Below, in pieces: positions 26,952 to 31,523 of a stretch of 31,523 bases of DNA (positions are counted from its first letter, which is position 1; every line of letters begins with the position of its first letter). Source of the stretch: Paramicrosporidium saccamoebae (Eukaryota; Rozellomycota); the NCBI GenBank assembly GCA_002794465.1, contig MTSL01000051.1, forward strand, positions 1 to 31,523, read 5' to 3'. Under the pieces are notes generated by a model. The model worked only from the letters and a program-made list of their open reading frames with translations. It did no database searches and was not told where the DNA came from. Both the position numbers and the translations under genes were made by a program.

Positions 26952-27719
26952 ATGGCCATGATATTCGTTTTGCTGTTGCTTGGAAACTGTAGTGCCTCTG
27001 GAACGGGCTATGGCTACGTGAGTGGATCGGGAGGTGGCTCGGGCAATTATGGATATGGGAGTAGCTATGGATCTGGATATGGAGGCGGCTATGGATCTGG
27101 ATATGGAGGCGGCTATGGAACTGGGACTGGATCTGGATATGGAGGAAGTCCGGGTAGTTATGGAGGCAACTTTGGCGGCTACGGAGGAAACTCGGGTGGA
27201 TATGGAGGTAGTAACATCGGGGTTTCCAACGGTTATGGAGGTAGTAACATGGGGATTTCCAACGGTTATGGAGGCAATAACATGGGGATTCCTAACGGAT
27301 ATGGAGGCGGAAACATAGGGGCTCCCAACGGATATGGAGAGAGTCCCGGGGGACCTGCGGATGGATACAGAGGTCCTGGCGGTTGGAACGACAACAATCC
27401 CCATGACTTTGGAATGCTTCCCAGTCAACCATTTCCAGACACTCCCGGTGGGCATGGCCAGATTGGCGCCGGTCTGGGATACGGCTATCCAGCGGTTGCA
27501 ATGAACCCATTTACCCAGCCCATCGATGTACCTCCTCCCATGCCCAGCCATCCACCCCTAATGGCGCCTAGACAAACGGGTGGATTCTTTCCACCGGTGG
27601 GAATCCCGCCAACCCCGTGGACAGGTATTGGCCGACTAGCGAAAATTGTGATGGGAACAGGTGGATGTCAACCACTTATTATTACTGACAAGAATCCCAT
27701 ACACTATTCAGACTACTAA
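26952..27719 (+). CDS. Secreted Gly/Tyr-rich structural protein (255 aa)
   Basis: The ATG at 26952 starts the leader MAMIFVLLLLGNCSASG. The mature N-terminal half is made of Gly-Tyr-Gly-Gly/Ser repeats (GYGSGYGGGYGS, then SNGYGGSNMGI and PNGYGGGNIGA, ~11-15-residue units, DNA at 27040-27340). These resemble glycine-loop proteins of cuticles, eggshells and cell walls. The second half is Pro/Gly-rich (PQPFPDTPGGHG, PPPMPSHPP). It ends with an ordered segment containing the only Cys of the mature chain, GGCQPLIITDKNPIHYSDY, which recalls the C-N-Q-I-V segments of two other secreted proteins in the window. It has more than 20 Tyr, so it is a good candidate tyrosinase substrate (inference). Intronless. 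Confidence 0.82.
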   Translation: MAMIFVLLLLGNCSASGTGYGYVSGSGGGSGNYGYGSSYGSGYGGGYGSGYGGGYGTGTGSGYGGSPGSYGGNFGGYGGNSGGYGGSNIGVSNGYGGSNMGISNGYGGNNMGIPNGYGGGNIGAPNGYGESPGGPADGYRGPGGWNDNNPHDFGMLPSQPFPDTPGGHGQIGAGLGYGYPAVAMNPFTQPIDVPPPMPSHPPLMAPRQTGGFFPPVGIPPTPWTGIGRLAKIVMGTGGCQPLIITDKNPIHYSDY

Positions 27720-27939
27720 AACATGCAAATAAGACAATATCCGCTGGTGTTCCCAATCGAGATGGCAATCCCCCTGGGGAGGGCTGTTTAGAAATGCGTC
27801 ACGTCTCTTAATAAAGTTGAACAACAGTATATTTTGGAAGAATTCAATAATGTGTGTCGTATTGAAGATTGATTGGTCTCCACAATGGCTTCCTATCCCA
27901 AACATATGGATCGTTTTCCATAGGACCTTATTCGAACAT

Positions 27940-27966
27940 CCAATCAAGAGGTCAAGGGATATAAAT
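27940..27966 (+). promoter_or_regulatory. CCAATC plus TATAAAT promoter of the Pro/Ala/Gln-rich secreted gene
   Basis: CCAATC at 27940-27945 and TATAAAT at 27960-27966 lie 51 and 31 bp before the ATG at 27991. The same TATAAATG string is found upstream of the neighbouring Gly/Tyr-rich gene. Confidence 0.65.
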
Positions 27967-27990
27967 GCACATCATACATTCTCGTCGAAA

Positions 27991-28431
27991 ATGAAGTTTA
28001 ATCTGATTTTGATTTCTGCTGCTCTGATGGTTGCTGTACAGGCAGCAGTGAGAACGCCCCCAGTACAGACAGCAGTGAGACCGTCTCAACCCGCCCCAGC
28101 GCCCTCAGGAGTGCAGGGTACACAAGGTACAGTCCAGCCGCCGGCACCACAGGCACGCCCGCAGCCTGCACAAGTTTCAAATCCCTCTACTGCCTCACCA
28201 AAGCCGAGGAAAGCGTCGCATTCAACGGCAGTGGCCCCTTCCCAACAACCACCAGCTTTAAAGAGAACTCGGAGACGCCATCATGCGCCCATCTATCTTC
28301 GATGTCGTAGACAGGGCAATAATTCGTATCGTTGCACCAAGATTGACCGCTCACCGAACAGAAATGTGAATCGTCCAACACCAGATGTGTTGCAGGACGT
28401 CCTACAGCCCATTGCCAACGCCACCGGTTAG
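27991..28431 (+). CDS. Secreted Pro/Ala/Gln-rich small protein (146 aa)
   Basis: The leader MKFNLILISAALMVAVQA starts at 27991; the frame is open further upstream, but the promoter and leader fix the start. The mature protein is Pro/Ala/Gln/Thr-rich (TPPVQTAVRPSQPAPAPSG). A very basic stretch follows (LKRTRRRHHAPIYL), a possible furin/Kex2-type cleavage site. Next comes YLRCRRQGNNSYRCTKI with the only two Cys, which could pair. It ends with a short Asn/Pro/Val tail. No known domain. Intronless. It is the smallest of the secreted low-complexity set and has the same promoter layout. Confidence 0.75.
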   Translation: MKFNLILISAALMVAVQAAVRTPPVQTAVRPSQPAPAPSGVQGTQGTVQPPAPQARPQPAQVSNPSTASPKPRKASHSTAVAPSQQPPALKRTRRRHHAPIYLRCRRQGNNSYRCTKIDRSPNRNVNRPTPDVLQDVLQPIANATG

Positions 28432-28562
28432 TTCGAGACGCTAGAACCACTATAGTAATAGATGTTATGATTAAATAGATCCACTTGCTCCAAACGACAA
28501 TTTGAATACTTATGTAAAACAATATATTAATGCAAAGGATCGTATCTGGATCGAGTTTTGAA

Positions 28563-29649
28563 TCATGTTGGAGCAGATGATCCCGATAACGCTTTGGGCC
28601 TTGTGTGAGAGCCCGTCTTGCATGTGGTGATGGGACCTATATCAACCTCCGTTTTACGCATAGTGTCCGCCCCCGCTTCAGACCCCGTTTCCGACTCTGC
28701 AATCCTCATACCAACCCCAATTCCTGAATTAATCCTTGGTTTAGACTCGGTGGGGGTTTCTGGTTTGCGCTTTCGAGTGAGATTGCGGTTCGACTGGGGA
28801 AGGGGAGGAGGGACAGCATCTTCGCCGGGTAAGGGGGCGAGGAGGGATAGGGTAGATTTACTGAGCGATTCGGCTGAGGGAATCCGGACCGGGGCTTCTT
28901 GACGTTGTAATGGATGGAGTAATGAAGACAGAGACAAAAGAGACAGAGAATGCATTTCGTTCTCAGTGGCAGTGGTAAGACCGGTGGCAATGTCTCCGGT
29001 GAGGGTGAGTGGTTTGCGTGCCATCTGTCGAGGCACAGCCATCCAGTGCCACCGATACTGCGTGGGCTTCCCAGACGCCGGCACCGAACTGCTGCCCCTT
29101 CCCAGACGTCGGGCCAACATTTCTTGGATGGAAGGCAATCGGACCATTTCGGGAGGGACGGAGGAACTACGGCCGGGATAGCGTCGTTGCATGGCGCTGT
29201 TCCAATGGTTTTTGATTGCATTGTCCGTCCGACCAGGCAAATGTTTGGCAATCTCCGCCCAGCGGTTGCCCAGCCGTTGGTGCAGACGAAGAATTAGTGC
29301 GTCCTCCGCAGAGGTAAAGGGTGTTTTGAGGATGCGGGGATCGAGATGGTTGTGCCAACGCTCCCGACACTGTTTTCCCAGACGATTTCCTAATTCGGCG
29401 GCGATCTGCGTCCAGCGCCGTGGACCGTGTTGTTGCACCAAAGTGGTCAGTTTTTCGTCCTCCTACAAGTCAGCATGACAGAGCGGGTACGTCGCGGGTC
29501 CAGGCACCCTTTTGGGCACTTGACGGAGAGGAGGGACATTCGCTGGCTGGCGTTGGACTGCGGGGCAATGGTTCTGGCAGACTGTTTCGTGACAAATGGC
29601 CGCTTTGCACGCCATGCAGATGCTTACTGGGCGAATCGGTTGTCGACAT
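28563..29649 (-). CDS. R2R3-type MYB transcription factor
   Basis: Nuclear DNA-binding protein. Exons 29649-29491 and 29462-28563 are joined across a 28-bp intron (GTACCC...GCTGACTTGTAG), the shortest in the window; 352 residues. A disordered Ser/Pro N-terminus leads into repeat R2 ([20 protein letters not shown], Trp at 50, 70 and 89) and R3 ([20 protein letters not shown], Phe102 replacing the first Trp, Trp121 and Trp140). Recognition helices are [14 protein letters not shown] and [16 protein letters not shown], close to animal c-MYB and plant R2R3 proteins, so the target is likely the MYB core AACNG. The C-terminal 200 residues are Ser/Pro/Thr-rich and disordered. The intron falls between the Asp and Glu of the first-helix acidic cluster. 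Confidence 0.94.
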
Positions 29650-30054
29650 TGACGTAGAGACCGTCGCTAGGCCAACTGTATTGATCTCGATGGATTTGTA
29701 CTATTATGGAAATTTCTTCGTTGGTCTGGGCCATCCATTTCCTTATCCTCTTTCCTTTTTGGTCGTCCTACTGCAATGAGACAAGGGAATAGCCGAGTAT
29801 AACCATCAAATATAGTGTTTTTGATGGATAATTTTGATGGCTGATTCTCTCCATGTTTAGTCATGGGTGCGATTAGTTGTGTAGTCCATTTGCGTACTCT
29901 ATGTATACTCTATGCATACTCTATGTATACTCTAGTTGCATAATTCACTGTATATCCTATCTGCATAATTCATTGTATACCCCATCTTCATCAAATACAC
30001 TTTTATCAAAGACGTTTATAGTCTTTCACGTACAATGCACACACCATTCACGCA
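29650..30054. other. Intergenic region with TACTCTATGTA repeats; no gene seen
   Basis: A 405-bp gap between the MYB start and the end of the proteasome gene. It holds four copies of an 11-bp unit TACTCTATG(T/C)A (29895-29938), followed by two ~24-bp units based on GCATAATTCACTGTATA (about 29938-29985). No CCAAT or TATA arrangement, ORF or RNA gene was convincing. Confidence 0.75.
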
Positions 30055-30899
30055 CTATTGATCCAATTGCATTTCTTCTACCGGCTCGCCACTCAATCGC
30101 TGGGGAGGGGGCGGTAGAGCATTTAGCCACTGTTGGATTTGCGTCTCATCGCCCACCACCTTGAAGGGCAGGTCTGGACCCAGGAAGCCCACAGCCGTGT
30201 TTTGAGCCGTCAGTCCCGGTGTTGCATCCGGTGGGAGAGTGTCACGCAACGCCCGCAAGGCATGGCTGATGAGTTCTTCCAGTGTGGCTGTTGCATAGAC
30301 ACTCACGTCCTTTTCCAAATAGGTGCGCGCAGATTGTGAACGCGCTCCAATGGCCATTGCATGGTATTCGTAATATGCGCCACTGGGGGAGAATTCATAC
30401 AAATGTGCTCCCGTCTCCTACAGATTAGGCGCAATAATTAAATTTACTGCATCCCATCCGGCCACGAGTAGTCCCACTCCAAAGGGACGTCCTCCATATC
30501 CTTGCGTGTTCTGTTGTGCCTTGTCGGAAATGTCGGCTACCAATCGTTGTACAGGAACGGGACGAGCCATATTCATACGACTGGCCAAAGCCCGGGCCTG
30601 CATGTACTTTCCCAACACGCGTGCATCGCTGGTCAGGCCAGCCAAGGCCACTCCAATGTGGTCGTCAATGGGTAGGAGCTTGCGTTGATGCGAGGCGAGC
30701 TCGCCCGGTGTGCGTTTCAGAGCAACCAGCACAACGTGCGTCTTGGAAGACACCCCGACGGCTGCTGCGCCCTGCTTCACTGCCTCCATGGCATATTCCA
30801 CCTGGAACAGACGTCCCTGTGGCGACAACACCGTCACGTCATTGTCATAAAGGTTGCGGAACTACACATTATGAGCGGACAGTCGATAGAAAGTACCAT
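30055..30899 (-). CDS. PSMA1: 20S proteasome subunit alpha6 (PSMA1/PRE5)
   Basis: Alpha-ring subunit of the 20S proteasome. Three exons: 30899-30897 (the start codon alone), 30861-30448 and 30417-30055. The introns are 35 bp, beginning immediately after ATG, and 30 bp (CCTAAT before CTGTAG). The joined protein has 259 residues and begins [20 protein letters not shown], the exact alpha6 pattern (FRNQYDNDVTVWSPQGR). The blocks [61 protein letters not shown] and [16 protein letters not shown] follow. The junction [17 protein letters not shown] is restored by removing intron 2. The C-terminus is shorter and less acidic than in human but ends in a Gln/Glu tail. Without the start-codon exon the second exon has no in-frame ATG near its beginning, so the 3-nt coding exon is well supported. 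Confidence 0.96.
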
Positions 30900-31271
30900 T
30901 GTGAAACGACTAATCTATTTATCATAAATGTCCGTTTTGACTGGCCCCTCAATGTCACAAAGTAAAGTGGATTGCAGAGACATAAAGTGGATTGTAGAGA
31001 GAGATATATATATAAAGTGGAGTGTAAGGAGATATATAGTTTGTGTTCCTTGCGGCCACTATAGTCAACGTAGTTAGTGTCATGCAACTATTAAGGAACC
31101 ACTAGGTAGATTCCAGTTGGGTGTTACGTACATATCGGGTGAATGCTGCGTATACGCCGCGCTGTGTCATGTACATGTCACAGTATCTCACGTACATGTC
31201 ACATATTCCACGTACATATCACAGTATCTCACGTACATATCACAATATGCCACGTATTTGGAACACATGAC
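30900..31271. other. Intergenic region with CACGTACAT repeats; no gene seen
   Basis: The 372-bp gap is the upstream region of proteasome alpha6 and the downstream region of the SpoU-type gene. It contains ATAAAGTGGATTG-type copies with an (AT)n run (30960-31040) and four 20-21 bp tandem units of the type CACGTACATATCACAGTATC (31168-31256). No ORF or RNA gene is supported. Confidence 0.75.
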
Positions 31272-31523
31272 TCATCGGTTGGTAAGGGTGTGCATTAAGA
31301 TACTGCCGGCAACGGCCACATTTAACGACTCGACGGCCGAATTCATGTTGATAGACACGCGGGTTGCCTTTTGAGAAATGATGGAGGGCAATGTGGAAAG
31401 ACCAGTTGACTCGTTGCCCAATACCAAGGCAATCGGGCTGGTAGACTTTTGGCTTTCAAATGGTTGATACTCAATTCCATTACTCTTGGTTCCATTACTC
31501 TTGGTTCCATTACTCTTGGTTCC
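31272..31523 (-). CDS. SpoU/TrmH-family RNA 2'-O-methyltransferase, C-terminal part
   Basis: The last ~83 residues of a SPOUT methyltransferase; the N-terminus lies beyond the window edge. Motif 2 ALVLGNESTGLS and motif 3 VSINMNSAVESLNVAVAGSILMHTL form the cofactor-binding trefoil knot of the SpoU (TrmH) family, and the chain ends eight residues later, as usual. Within the family the LVLGNE(G/S)xGLS plus ESLNVAVA pattern fits rRNA or tRNA ribose methylases (MRM1- or TRM3-like); the substrate cannot be fixed from this fragment. Just before motif 2 the coding sequence contains tandem Gly-Thr-Lys-Ser-Asn pentapeptides, an unusual low-complexity insertion running off the window edge. Confidence 0.85.
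   Translation of the reverse strand, partial: GTKSNGTKSNGTKSNGIEYQPFESQKSTSPIALVLGNESTGLSTLPSIISQKATRVSINMNSAVESLNVAVAGSILMHTLTNR
31475..31523. repeat. 15-bp tandem repeat inside the SpoU-type gene
   Basis: Three perfect copies of TTCCATTACTCTTGG (31475-31519) plus the first 4 bp of a fourth at the window edge. On the minus strand it encodes repeating Gly-Thr-Lys-Ser-Asn in frame with the methyltransferase. Total copy number is unknown because the window ends. Confidence 0.9.

Noticed and set aside
26892-27551. 219-residue minus-strand Ser/Ile/Thr repeat frame opposite the Gly/Tyr-rich gene
   Set aside because: Repetitive only because it mirrors the Gly/Tyr repeats; no leader or promoter, whereas the plus-strand gene has leader, CCAAT and TATA.

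Overview
The window is a gene-dense eukaryotic nuclear locus with about 24 protein genes in 31.5 kb. Intergenic gaps are often under 300 bp, and GT-AG spliceosomal introns are only 28-38 bp long. The protein set is opisthokont-like: fused ATP-citrate lyase, PARN, TSG101, PIG-C, a GDP-fucose-type transporter, DGAT2 and a secreted tyrosinase. The SND3/PHO88 protein is typical of fungi and some protists and unusual for animals. My best inference is an early-diverging, genome-reduced fungus of the Cryptomycota/Rozellomycota-Microsporidia neighbourhood. This was read from gene content and architecture only; no phylogeny was run and other compact lineages are possible.

Layout. 1-3.0 kb: the 3' end of an alpha/beta hydrolase, a basic unknown protein, then RBX1 and a secreted tyrosinase transcribed divergently. 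3.2-11.1 kb (all minus strand): ATP-citrate lyase, SND3/PHO88, a small unknown protein with CDK-like sites, PARN, and eIF1, whose 158-bp intron carries a box C/D snoRNA. 11.3-15.0 kb: two large secreted proteins of unknown family, convergent with 6 bp between their stop codons. 15.5-17.7 kb: DGAT2 and a sugar-nucleotide transporter, divergent. 17.9-21.3 kb: three secreted low-complexity Gln/Pro-rich proteins on the minus strand. 21.6-24.8 kb: PIG-C and TSG101 (divergent, 33 bp between start codons), then SEC13. 25.1-28.4 kb: three more secreted low-complexity proteins around a coiled-coil protein. 28.6-31.5 kb: an R2R3 MYB factor, proteasome alpha6, and the C-terminus of a SpoU-type RNA methyltransferase.

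How the genes may work together. Housekeeping genes (several with micro-introns) are interleaved with nine intronless genes encoding signal-peptide proteins. Six of these are low-complexity (Gln, Pro or Gly-Tyr rich), one ends in acidic Tyr repeats and one is a tyrosinase. Most share compact upstream regions with CCAAT boxes and, in several, a TATAAAT box. A plausible but unproven reading is a co-regulated extracellular-coat programme (spore, cyst or wall material) in which tyrosinase oxidises or cross-links Tyr-bearing structural proteins. Neighbouring secretory-pathway genes (SND3, SEC13, PIG-C, the GDP-fucose-type transporter) fit a secretion-heavy life stage, though linkage alone does not prove this. 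Exon structures below were derived by eye from splice consensus and conservation of the encoded family. No tRNA, rRNA or transposon was recognised.
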